Shown piece after piece: positions 1-6,597 of a DNA stretch of 24,995 bases. Source of the stretch: a virus. Position numbers and translations under genes: made by a program. The notes below the pieces were generated by a model, which was given only the letters and a program-made list of their open reading frames with translations, ran no database searches and had not been told where the DNA came from. The stretch spans positions 1 to 24,995 of IMG/VR virus record IMGVR_UViG_3300017709_000028, one strand, 5' to 3'. The stretch's first letter is position 1. Each line of letters opens with the position of its first letter.

Positions 1-239
1 ATAAACGCCTTAATTACGAAATAGCTAGGTTGCGAAACTGCGCCGACCTCATGAAAGAAGGCGTGATGTTTCACCCCAAGTCGCCCTACAGCAAAATCTG
101 TGCTGATGTCGTCTTAGTCAATCCACCAGGCGTCTTACCGCCCCACACACATTCAATCCCTACTTCTTTAAAGACCGCTGAAACTTCCGACGCTGCCAAG
201 CAGACTCAACAAGGTTCTTCTTCCCAAGCTTCTCCTTAA
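1..239 (+). CDS. Possible partial plus-strand protein, C-terminal end, function unknown
   Basis: A plus-strand frame is open from the left edge (first full codon at base 3) to a TAA at 237-239, giving 78 codons with no stop. The first visible residues (KRLNYEIARLRNCADLMKEG) look like the charged heptad pattern of a real helical or coiled-coil protein, followed by a proline-rich stretch and a Ser/Gln-rich tail. If the gene starts inside the window, TTG at 30 or ATG at 51 would serve, but the upstream residues look protein-like, so it probably enters from outside. Its last 80 bases lie antisense to the end of the 252-residue minus-strand gene, which is the better supported of the two. I recognise no family. 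It could be a shadow; the strand switch at the edge is an inference. Confidence 0.38.
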   Translation, partial: KRLNYEIARLRNCADLMKEGVMFHPKSPYSKICADVVLVNPPGVLPPHTHSIPTSLKTAETSDAAKQTQQGSSSQASP

Positions 240-918
240 TCTTTTTGATCGTCTTTTTGACGATGGGTTTGACAACCTTCAGCAGAATATCGCCTAACGG
301 TTTAGCAAAGATAGCTGCTGTTGTCGCTACTGCTGCGATCGTTGCCGTCGTGACCACAACAGGGCCACCAGGCAAATAATTGCTGATGATCGTTGGTACG
401 TCCAACGGGTTGAATTGTGTTTCGCATTTTCCATCGATCAATTTATAACCAGTGATGACAGCAGTCTGCTGCTTATTTTTAGCGCCAATAGGTATTGCGT
501 CTGGTGGCGGACATGGCAAATCTATGTCTACATTTGGAATGCCGGTTGGGTTGGACGCCTCCGGTGAAGGGGACTGAGCCGGTTGCTGGGAGGCTGCCGG
601 TTTTTCTTTTGGGTCTATTGCTGGCGGCTTAGCTCGCGTATAAGTCAACGTGCCAGGTGTAAAGTCCAATGCAGCAGGAAACGATGGCATCGTTCCATCG
701 CAAACAGTGAAGTTGCCCTTCGGATCTGTTGTGTAAGCGTCTGCATTCCCAGGCTGAGTATTACGCGTCTCAACGCAGCCGGGTATATCGCCAACCGGAA
801 AGCCCAGCATCAATGTGATTGGGGGCTCTGATGGAATACTCTGAGGTGGGATGCTTCTCCAAGCAGGTATCTCAGTAATTTCAATACGTCCTATTCCAAT
901 TTCACGAATTTCAGGCAT
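160..918 (-). CDS. Proline-rich membrane-anchored phage protein, 252 aa, unknown function
   Basis: This 252-residue protein has four visible parts: an N-terminal stretch rich in Ile and Pro (residues 1-45), a low-complexity Pro/Ala/Ser segment (about 97-140), one hydrophobic helix rich in Ala, Thr and Val (about 186-206), and a strongly basic tail (about 212-252, many Lys). That layout fits an envelope-anchored protein whose basic tail stays on the cytoplasmic side, or a virion protein with a hydrophobic spike. Cysteines at 48, 73, 136 and 165 could form disulfides. It resembles a conserved hypothetical protein I remember from T4-like cyanophages, but I cannot check this. The ATG at 918 lies in a CATG that is also the start of the divergent plus-strand gene. 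Holin or spanin roles are possible but unsupported. Confidence 0.8.
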   Translation of the reverse strand: MPEIREIGIGRIEITEIPAWRSIPPQSIPSEPPITLMLGFPVGDIPGCVETRNTQPGNADAYTTDPKGNFTVCDGTMPSFPAALDFTPGTLTYTRAKPPAIDPKEKPAASQQPAQSPSPEASNPTGIPNVDIDLPCPPPDAIPIGAKNKQQTAVITGYKLIDGKCETQFNPLDVPTIISNYLPGGPVVVTTATIAAVATTAAIFAKPLGDILLKVVKPIVKKTIKKIKEKLGKKNLVESAWQRRKFQRSLKK

Positions 919-1231
919 GAAGTCAGAGCGATTTGTCGCAGGTCAACTATGGATCGAACGCAAAAAAAACCGCGAAGGACCACCTATTAGTTACACGGTC
1001 TTAAAAGGCTTCAGCTCAATGGGTTTTACCGACTCGAAAGAAGTCTTGAAGTTTATCCGTTGGCCAAAAGGCACGCCTACAGGCGATGCTGTACGCGAAT
1101 GGTTAGCAACCTTTGACGACAGGACAGAAGATCCTGCTCCAGTACTAGACATGGATCAAGTAGCGAAAGAAGGTTTTGGGCCGGAAGCTCATGACGAGGA
1201 TCCGACTGCTGACACTAAAATGGTGACTTAG
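917..1231 (+). CDS. Small hypothetical protein on the plus strand, 104 aa
   Basis: This is the only complete plus-strand gene I accept. The ATG at 917 gives 104 residues; the frame stays open upstream to an ATG at 851, but that extension is antisense to the 252-residue gene and looks unlike protein. The product has a basic N-terminal part, a compact middle with aromatic residues (motifs such as LKFIRWPKGTP and REWLATFDD) and an acidic C-terminal tail of about 35 residues. No family is recognised. It starts head-to-head with the minus-strand gene ending at 918 and its last 17 bases overlap the end of the next minus-strand gene. The ribosome site is poor (CAGG one base before ATG). The absence of any minus-strand frame across 918-1214 supports it being real. 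Confidence 0.58.
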   Translation: MKSERFVAGQLWIERKKNREGPPISYTVLKGFSSMGFTDSKEVLKFIRWPKGTPTGDAVREWLATFDDRTEDPAPVLDMDQVAKEGFGPEAHDEDPTADTKMVT

Positions 1232-1454
1232 GCGTCTCGATTGCTGGGCCTGTTGTTGATGGCAACTCAGGCATAACGTCATCAATCTGAGCAGGCACCA
1301 TCTGAGTTACAACTTTGGTTAGCTCTAGCTTTAGCTCACTCATGTAATACTTCGTCAGCGATGGGATGCGGGTGTAAAGGACAACCGACCCAACAATCAT
1401 CGCCCCAGACATCAGAAATGCTGTAGCGCCAAGCAGGTTAAAAACTTTTTGCAT
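1215..1454 (-). CDS. Small single-pass membrane protein, 79 aa, unknown function
   Basis: The ATG at 1454 gives 79 residues; a TTG one codon upstream is also possible. Residues about 7-27 form one hydrophobic helix, followed by an amphipathic charged region (about 30-60) and a proline-rich C-terminus, so the protein probably sits in the inner membrane with a soluble domain on one side. I have a faint memory of similar N-termini among cyanophage hypotheticals. It follows an intrinsic terminator whose T-run ends four bases before the ATG, and the G-run of the hairpin is the only ribosome-site-like sequence. A spanin or holin accessory role is conceivable because of size and topology, but no lysis enzyme is nearby. 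Confidence 0.7.
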   Translation of the reverse strand: MQKVFNLLGATAFLMSGAMIVGSVVLYTRIPSLTKYYMSELKLELTKVVTQMVPAQIDDVMPELPSTTGPAIETPKSPF

Positions 1455-1458
1455 CAAT

Positions 1459-1494
1459 AAAAAACCCCCCTTGCTGTGTGAGCACCAAGGGAGG
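1459..1494 (-). terminator. Rho-independent terminator after the outer-membrane-like gene
   Basis: Read on the minus strand, CCUCCCUUG pairs with CAAGGGGGG (nine pairs, one U-G wobble) around a 12-base loop and is followed at once by six T residues. It lies 26 bases downstream of the stop codon of the signal-peptide protein and just before the ATG at 1454, so that gene would be transcribed by read-through or from a promoter I cannot see. Confidence 0.85.
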
Positions 1495-1520
1495 TTGCGG
1501 CAGTTCTTTTAAAGACTAGC

Positions 1521-1877
1521 TCAGAAAAGCCACTTCACGCCAAGCTTGGTTCCGATCGAAGGATCCTCTTCTGCCGTCAAAAAGCTGAGTTCGCCATAAA
1601 TGCCAACGTTTTCGGCTACCTGAACGTTTCCGCCAATCTTGCCGGACAGTTCAAATTCACCGTCTTCACCCTGCGGTGACACAAAAGCTGGACCGCCCTG
1701 GGCGTAGTAGCTGTAAACGCCGTCAGCGCCTTCAAAACCAATGTGGAAATCTGTGGTTGCGCCTAAGTAGTCGCCGCCCGAATAACCAGCGTTATTTTCC
1801 ACGTTGACATAAGGGCCTGCCAAGGCAGCTGAACCAGCGAGAACACCAGAAACAGCTACTGCGAATGCTTTGATCAT
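1521..1877 (-). CDS. Secreted outer-membrane-like beta protein, 118 aa
   Basis: Residues 1-20 are a textbook Sec signal peptide: Lys at position 3, a hydrophobic Ala/Val core and an ALA cleavage site before Gly21. The mature part (about 98 residues) has alternating polar and hydrophobic residues with many Gly and aromatic residues, as in short beta-barrel strands, and ends in KWLF. A terminal Phe is the usual beta signal read by the Bam complex. This suggests a protein placed by the phage in the host outer membrane or periplasm. Similar porin-like small proteins occur in cyanophages as I recall. The ATG at 1877 lies directly after an A-rich stretch with no clear ribosome site. A strong terminator follows the gene. 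The role is inferred: altering host envelope permeability or blocking superinfection are the main options. Confidence 0.82.
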   Translation of the reverse strand: MIKAFAVAVSGVLAGSAALAGPYVNVENNAGYSGGDYLGATTDFHIGFEGADGVYSYYAQGGPAFVSPQGEDGEFELSGKIGGNVQVAENVGIYGELSFLTAEEDPSIGTKLGVKWLF

Positions 1878-1948
1878 TTTTAGAAGGGGTTGAGTTTTCT
1901 TGAGCCAGATTAGCTAGTCCAGTCAATGGACAGTTAGGAATCTGTTCC

Positions 1949-2143
1949 TTAATTTTCATCCGTTCCAGGGAACGTTGAGAAGTGACGCTTATGCAGTCCG
2001 GTGTAAAGACCGCGTTGTGGATGATCTGGCTTGTCGCGACCTTCAAGCTTGTAAAGCATATCCAGCCAGACAATGCGATTATTCATCGCAACCAAATCTT
2101 CTGCCCCTGGCTTGCAGGGGATCATTGGATCAGGTCTTTGCAT
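1949..2143 (-). CDS. Small conserved-looking phage protein, 64 aa
   Basis: The ATG at 2143 overlaps the TAA of the preceding gene as TAATG, so translation is probably coupled to it. The 64-residue product has a central stretch (NNRIVWLDMLYKLEGRD) with the pattern of an amphipathic helix, flanked by Pro-, Asp- and His-rich ends. There is no signal peptide or membrane segment. It sits at the end of the run of small genes downstream of the last fibre gene. I do not recognise a family with certainty. The next gene begins 71 bases further on with no terminator between. Confidence 0.72.
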   Translation of the reverse strand: MQRPDPMIPCKPGAEDLVAMNNRIVWLDMLYKLEGRDKPDHPQRGLYTGLHKRHFSTFPGTDEN

Positions 2144-2457
2144 TACTCAGAGTCAACCCATGGGAGACCTGCAGCTTTGGTTGGAGCGCGTTGCTCATCA
2201 AGTTGACCCTGCAAAGCAGTTTCAATTTCAGTGACCTTTTCAGCAGTCAAAGCAGCCTTGACCCAGCCGACAACGACCTCAGAAGTTAGATCGGCAAAAG
2301 CAACTAGCGTGTCAGGACGCTCGAAACCGATACTTCCATACGCACCAGATGAATAGGTGTCGTCTGCAGCAGAAACGGTGTAGTGAGCAGTAAAAACAAA
2401 ACCGTCTGCGGTTTCCCTATCCAGGTTGGAAATTGCCCAAGTAAAAGTTGTAGCCAT
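2143..2457 (-). CDS. Small phage protein downstream of fibre genes, 104 aa
   Basis: The protein starts with MATTFTWAISNLDRETADG and continues with a Tyr/Ser/Gly-rich, probably beta-structured region (about 20-60), then a helical acidic C-terminal half ending in a Gln-rich segment. I remember very similar proteins beside fibre genes in marine cyanophages, where their function is unknown; this has not been checked. The start is two bases after the TAA of the 75-residue gene, and its own stop overlaps the next start as TAATG, so the three small genes behave as one translational unit. A virion accessory or fibre assembly role is plausible from position only. Confidence 0.82.
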   Translation of the reverse strand: MATTFTWAISNLDRETADGFVFTAHYTVSAADDTYSSGAYGSIGFERPDTLVAFADLTSEVVVGWVKAALTAEKVTEIETALQGQLDEQRAPTKAAGLPWVDSE

Positions 2458-2459
2458 GA

Positions 2460-2687
2460 TTAAGCGTTGCCTGCGGTGATTGCGGAGTTTAAAGGAGCAA
2501 GGTCTTCTGTTGTCCAGTAGTCCTTGGCAACCATCAGCTCTAAATGCTCAACATTGCGAGCAACTGTTGCTGTTTGATCAGCATCACGAGCGTCAAGCGC
2601 CATTAAGTCAGTGATGACAGTGACGGAGTCAAGAGCTGCAGAATAGCTTTGGGCAATTTCTTCAGCAGTTGGCGTTTCAACAGACAT
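2460..2687 (-). CDS. Small helical phage protein, 75 aa
   Basis: The 75-residue acidic protein is predicted almost wholly helical from its pattern (Ala, Glu, Asp, Leu and Val rich, no Pro after residue 7 until position 65). It has no cysteine, signal peptide or membrane segment. It lies 26 bases after the S74 fibre gene and two bases before the next small gene. No strong ribosome site precedes the ATG at 2687. No family is recognised. Position suggests a fibre-associated or chaperone-like accessory, an inference only. Confidence 0.75.
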   Translation of the reverse strand: MSVETPTAEEIAQSYSAALDSVTVITDLMALDARDADQTATVARNVEHLELMVAKDYWTTEDLAPLNSAITAGNA

Positions 2688-2713
2688 AACAGGTCTAGGA
2701 GAATGATGAGATT

Positions 2714-4957
2714 CTACGCGCTCTTCAGCGCAGCGACCTCATTTTGCAGCTCCTTAACCATAGCCGTCAACTCTTGTACTGCATTAACCAGTACAGGAAC
2801 AAGATGCTCACCTTTGTACTTGAGGTGATCAGCGTCTTCGGTGTCAATGATGACGGGGTTATCACCTTCTAAGGCAAGGATGTCTTGCGCTTTGAAGCCA
2901 TAACGTACATCACCATTTGGTGTTTCAGTGTCACGATCTACCTTGAATTGATAGGCAGTTGGCTTGAGTTGATTAACAAAGTCCAGACCATAAGGTACTG
3001 GAGCAAAGTTCATCTTATCGCGTTCGTCTGATGTAACGGTCCAAGATACTTTGACGTAGGCATGGCTGATTGATGAATGACCTAAAACAAGACGGTTGCT
3101 TTCTGTTGTTACGTTAAATACTGGTGAAAAAATGTTAGCGCTTGTTTTAGCTCCAATACCAATGTTGCCACTACCAGTCGAACAATTGTAAAGAGCATAA
3201 GCACCAAAAGCAACGTTTGATCCTCCGGTGGTATTAAAATAAAGGGCCTTATATCCACTAGCCGTACTTTCCGCACCAGTGGAGTTTTCAAAGAGAGCTT
3301 GTCTTCCGATAGCCACGTTATTAGAACCAGTAGTGGTGTAATAGAGAGCTTCACTTCCGACAGCAGTGTTGCTAGAACCAGTAGTGTTTAAACGACCAGC
3401 AAGCCTTCCAATAGCAACGTTGTTGCTTGCTGTGGTGTTGGCATTTAACGCAGTAAGGCCAATCGCTATGTTGTAATTACCAGTGGTGTTGGAACGAAGA
3501 GCGTCATTACTAATGGCTACATTTTGTTGGCCTGTGGTGTTGCTTAAAAGAGCAGTATTTCCGTAGGCTATGTTATTTGAGCCAGTAGTGTTGTTATATA
3601 GAGAGCTACTTCCACTTGATATGTTGTTAACTCCAGTTGTATTGCTCTGGAGAGCTGAGGCTCCGATAGCTAAGTTGCTATGTCCAGTGGTGTTTGAATT
3701 AAGGGCATAATATCCATTAGCTACGTTGCTACTACCAGTGGTGTTGCTTTGTAGAGCACCATATCCGGTAGCTACGTTGTTGCCGCCAGTGGAATTAGTA
3801 TAAAGAGAATAAGTACCAACGGCTGTATTGTTAGTAGCAGTAGTGTTTTGTGCAAGGCTTTGGTACCCAACGGCTGTGTTGCTATTGCCAGTGTTGAGCT
3901 TAAGCGCAAATGTTCCTAAGCCTGTATTTTCAATTCCAGTGGTGACGGATTTAAGAGCTTCATATCCGGTAGCTACGTTGTAATTACCAGTGGTGTTGGC
4001 ATAAAGTGCCGCATCACCAATAGCTGTGTTATTGACAGCAGTCGTGTTTTGATAAAGAGCCGCTTTACCTACAGCAACGTTATTAGAACCAGTGGTATTG
4101 GTGTAAAGTGCTTGTGATCCATTGGCTACATTGTAATTGCCAGTGGTGTTGCTATAAAGAGCTTGGTATCCGCTAGATACGTTGCGAGTTCCAGTGGTGT
4201 TGGAAAGTAACGCACCACGGCCTGTAGCAGTGTTACTGTCACCAGTGGTATTGGAATAAAGTGTACTTACGCCAATAGCAATATTACTTGCTCCAGAAGT
4301 ATTTGTATAAAGAGCACTTACACCATACGCTCCATTAAAAGATCCAGTTGTATTGCTACGAAGAGCATTTACGCCAACAGCAACATTTTCTATGCCAGTG
4401 GTGTTATTTTGAAGAGCACTCTTACCGCTAGCTGTGTTGTTAGCGCCAGTGGTGTTGAGATAGAGAGCGTATGTTCCAGCTGCTGTATTGTTACTTCCTG
4501 TAGTGTTGTTATTAAGAGCTTTGTATCCGGTAGCAGCATTATCAGCACCAGAGGTATTTGAGTTAAGAGCTTGATAACCAAACGCCGAATTACCGTCAAC
4601 ATTATTCCCACCACGACCAACTGTTAGCGAGTTGATGGTTGCGTCTGCTGCCGCAGTGATTGAGCCGTTTCCTGAGAGGGTAAGGCCAGCAGTCGTTGCG
4701 TCTGCGTCATACATTGTGATGCTAAACGGATCACCGCTCCCTCCAGCATTAAACAAAGCACGTTGCTCATTTCCATCAGTATTAGAAGTGTTAATCTTAA
4801 AATTGCCATGCAAAGTTAATGGCTGAGTTGGAGAGCTGGTGCCGATACCCACGCGGCCAGAGCTGTCAACAATGATGCGCTGCGCTCCACCCGTCGTGAT
4901 ACTGACGCTTTCACCGTTATTAGGTGTGACGATATTGTTTACTTTGATGGTGCTCAT
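2714..4957 (-). CDS. Tail fibre with 27 beta-roll repeats and S74 chaperone domain, 747 aa
   Basis: The N-terminus (residues 1-45) has the IIVDSSGRVGIGTSSP type of module shared with the other fibres here. Residues 134-591 form 27 tandem copies of a 17-residue unit (consensus NTTGxxNxAxGxxALxx), flanked by one partial copy on each side. The Asn-x-Ala-x-Gly ladder resembles the left-handed beta-roll of trimeric adhesin heads (YadA type). The C-terminal part is an S74 intramolecular chaperone: SDERDK at 643-648 carries the Ser643-Asp644 cleavage site and Lys648, and the last 30 residues form a coiled coil. The domain is known to drive trimer folding and then cut itself off. The start overlaps the preceding stop as ATGA. 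It probably binds the host surface as a trimeric fibre. Confidence 0.93.
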   Translation of the reverse strand: MSTIKVNNIVTPNNGESVSITTGGAQRIIVDSSGRVGIGTSSPTQPLTLHGNFKINTSNTDGNEQRALFNAGGSGDPFSITMYDADATTAGLTLSGNGSITAAADATINSLTVGRGGNNVDGNSAFGYQALNSNTSGADNAATGYKALNNNTTGSNNTAAGTYALYLNTTGANNTASGKSALQNNTTGIENVAVGVNALRSNTTGSFNGAYGVSALYTNTSGASNIAIGVSTLYSNTTGDSNTATGRGALLSNTTGTRNVSSGYQALYSNTTGNYNVANGSQALYTNTTGSNNVAVGKAALYQNTTAVNNTAIGDAALYANTTGNYNVATGYEALKSVTTGIENTGLGTFALKLNTGNSNTAVGYQSLAQNTTATNNTAVGTYSLYTNSTGGNNVATGYGALQSNTTGSSNVANGYYALNSNTTGHSNLAIGASALQSNTTGVNNISSGSSSLYNNTTGSNNIAYGNTALLSNTTGQQNVAISNDALRSNTTGNYNIAIGLTALNANTTASNNVAIGRLAGRLNTTGSSNTAVGSEALYYTTTGSNNVAIGRQALFENSTGAESTASGYKALYFNTTGGSNVAFGAYALYNCSTGSGNIGIGAKTSANIFSPVFNVTTESNRLVLGHSSISHAYVKVSWTVTSDERDKMNFAPVPYGLDFVNQLKPTAYQFKVDRDTETPNGDVRYGFKAQDILALEGDNPVIIDTEDADHLKYKGEHLVPVLVNAVQELTAMVKELQNEVAALKSA
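3185..4558 (-). repeat. 27 tandem 51-bp repeats inside a fibre gene
   Basis: Twenty-seven in-frame units of 51 bp encode the 17-residue motif; the fifteenth full copy counting the flanking partial as first (near 3890) lacks one codon and is 48 bp. Units differ mostly at the two residues after NTTG, and at the two residues before Ala-Leu. Asn, Thr, Gly, Ala and Leu positions are nearly fixed. Short DNA blocks such as CCAGTGGTGTT recur in most units, so slippage or unequal crossing-over could change copy number. Confidence 0.95.
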
Positions 4958-6597
4958 GAACTTGCCTCCAAGGATGCAACTTTTGTTTCAAGGGTTTCAA
5001 TCTTGGCGATTGCCTCTTGTAGTGCTGCTGTAAGCAACGGTACAAGTTTAGATTGATCGATGCCTTGCATCTCCTCACCATCTTTCTCACCTGTTACAGC
5101 TTCAGGTACAACAGCTTGTGCTTCGTGAGCAAGGAAGCCATCAACTGTTGTTGTATCGTCAGCGATAAAGTTAAAACGTCTTGGCTGAAGTTGCTTGACG
5201 CGAGTAATGCCATCAGCAATGGTTACAACGTTTTCTTTTAAACGATAGTCAGAGGAAGTATTGTAAGCAACAGAAGAATTTCCCATTGAGATGCTGCCAT
5301 TTTCGCTACCATATCGCTTGTAAAACCTTATCGGTTTTACTCCAGATTGTGTAAAACTATTTATTCTTCCTGTTGCATCTTCAATAGAAACTCCAATATT
5401 TGCTGTTGTAGTATCACTCGTTAATCCAAAAAGTACAGTTCCCGCGCTGTTGATTCGCATCCGCTCGGAACTACCCGCTGTAAAGATTAACGCAGCATTT
5501 GTTGCTTGGAATTGATATTGTCCAGCACCATTTTGACAAGTCAATATGCCTGAGTTTCCAGTTCCGCTGAAAGTAGTGCTGCTAACCTTGCCGCCATTAA
5601 CTTTTAGCACATCTTCCGCAGGATTATATAAAAGACCGGAACCACCATCAATTACACCTGCACTCGTTTGGAATAAAACTGCTTGGTTGGCGTTATTGTT
5701 AGTTCCAGGGACTGCATTGATCGTGATACTCCCCGAGCTGTTGATTCGCATCGCCTCATCTGCAGCTGTCCAAAACCGCATTGAATCAGTTGGATGATGA
5801 TATTCAACTTGACCACGATATGCAGCATCACCAGACGTTCCATCCGCAAATAAAAGAGCACCGACAGTTGTAGAACGAATATCTATATATGAAGAAGAGC
5901 GCGTATGATCTCCTGCACTAATCAATCGATCAGGGAAACTACTTGTTGTCGAAGTTCCAACTAACAAACTTCCCGAGCTGTTGATTCGCATTCGCTCGGT
6001 GCCATTTGCATGGAACTGTTGTGTATTACCTTTAAGGATTAAATCCATCCAAGCATTTCCGCTTCTGTTGAATGCTTGTATTTGACCAGAGGTACTGGTT
6101 GGCTTAAATATTTCAATGCCACTACCAGCTGAAGGCGTTACATTTTCAGTTACTTGAATACCGCCCGTAACATTTATTAGTCCCGAGCTGTCGATTCGCA
6201 TTCGCTCGCTTTCAGCTGTATTAAATGCCATGGCATCACTGCCATGTTCATATTTAATAATGCCTCTATTTAAAGCTCCACCTGATGTACCATCAGCAAA
6301 GAAAATATGTCCATTATTACCAGTACCACTAACAATAGTTAAGCCGCCATTACTACCCGTATTTCCCAATACAAGCTCATTGCCTGCACTGTTGTAACTG
6401 CTGGGATTGCTAATGTTAATCCCAACTTTGCCCGAGCTGTCGATGTCAACGCTGCCAAGATCAACCGATCCATCAGCTGCTTTGACAATCACCTCGCCAG
6501 CAGTTGCTGGCAGTGTTAGCTGCAAGTCGCTGCCTATAGCCGCAGGAACATTCAGCTCAACTGAACCAGACGTTGCCCCATTAAGCTTGACAGGCAT
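4954..6597 (-). CDS. Tail fibre protein with S74 chaperone domain, 547 aa
   Basis: Residues 1-60 form a beta-rich N-terminal domain (MPVKLNGATSGSVEL). The middle is a string of short beta modules separated by seams of the type RMRIDSSGxxxx or RMRINSSGxxxx, seen about six times. The S74 domain begins at Ser449-Asp450 with Lys454 (SDYRLK) and ends in a coiled coil (LVPLLTAALQEAI onward), giving a cleaved chaperone of about 98 residues. The start has a fair ribosome site, AGAGGT nine bases before ATG. It lies in the middle of six fibre genes and probably forms a trimeric receptor-binding fibre. The seam DNA is nearly identical to that in the next upstream fibre gene, which suggests exchange of modules. 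Confidence 0.92.
   Translation of the reverse strand: MPVKLNGATSGSVELNVPAAIGSDLQLTLPATAGEVIVKAADGSVDLGSVDIDSSGKVGINISNPSSYNSAGNELVLGNTGSNGGLTIVSGTGNNGHIFFADGTSGGALNRGIIKYEHGSDAMAFNTAESERMRIDSSGLINVTGGIQVTENVTPSAGSGIEIFKPTSTSGQIQAFNRSGNAWMDLILKGNTQQFHANGTERMRINSSGSLLVGTSTTSSFPDRLISAGDHTRSSSYIDIRSTTVGALLFADGTSGDAAYRGQVEYHHPTDSMRFWTAADEAMRINSSGSITINAVPGTNNNANQAVLFQTSAGVIDGGSGLLYNPAEDVLKVNGGKVSSTTFSGTGNSGILTCQNGAGQYQFQATNAALIFTAGSSERMRINSAGTVLFGLTSDTTTANIGVSIEDATGRINSFTQSGVKPIRFYKRYGSENGSISMGNSSVAYNTSSDYRLKENVVTIADGITRVKQLQPRRFNFIADDTTTVDGFLAHEAQAVVPEAVTGEKDGEEMQGIDQSKLVPLLTAALQEAIAKIETLETKVASLEASS

Noticed and set aside
1878-1948. TTGACT as a -35 element and the GTCCA/TGGAC hairpin upstream of the signal-peptide protein
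   Set aside because: No -10 element at 16-18 bases and no T-run after the short stem.
1792-2073. Minus-strand frame of 93 codons across the gap and start of the signal-peptide gene
   Set aside because: Overlaps two better genes, has many Cys, Ser and Trp residues in an unstructured order, and looks like an out-of-frame shadow.
3185-4558. CRISPR-like regular 51-bp spacing
   Set aside because: The units are in frame, coding and variable throughout; there are no identical direct repeats with unique spacers and no cas genes.
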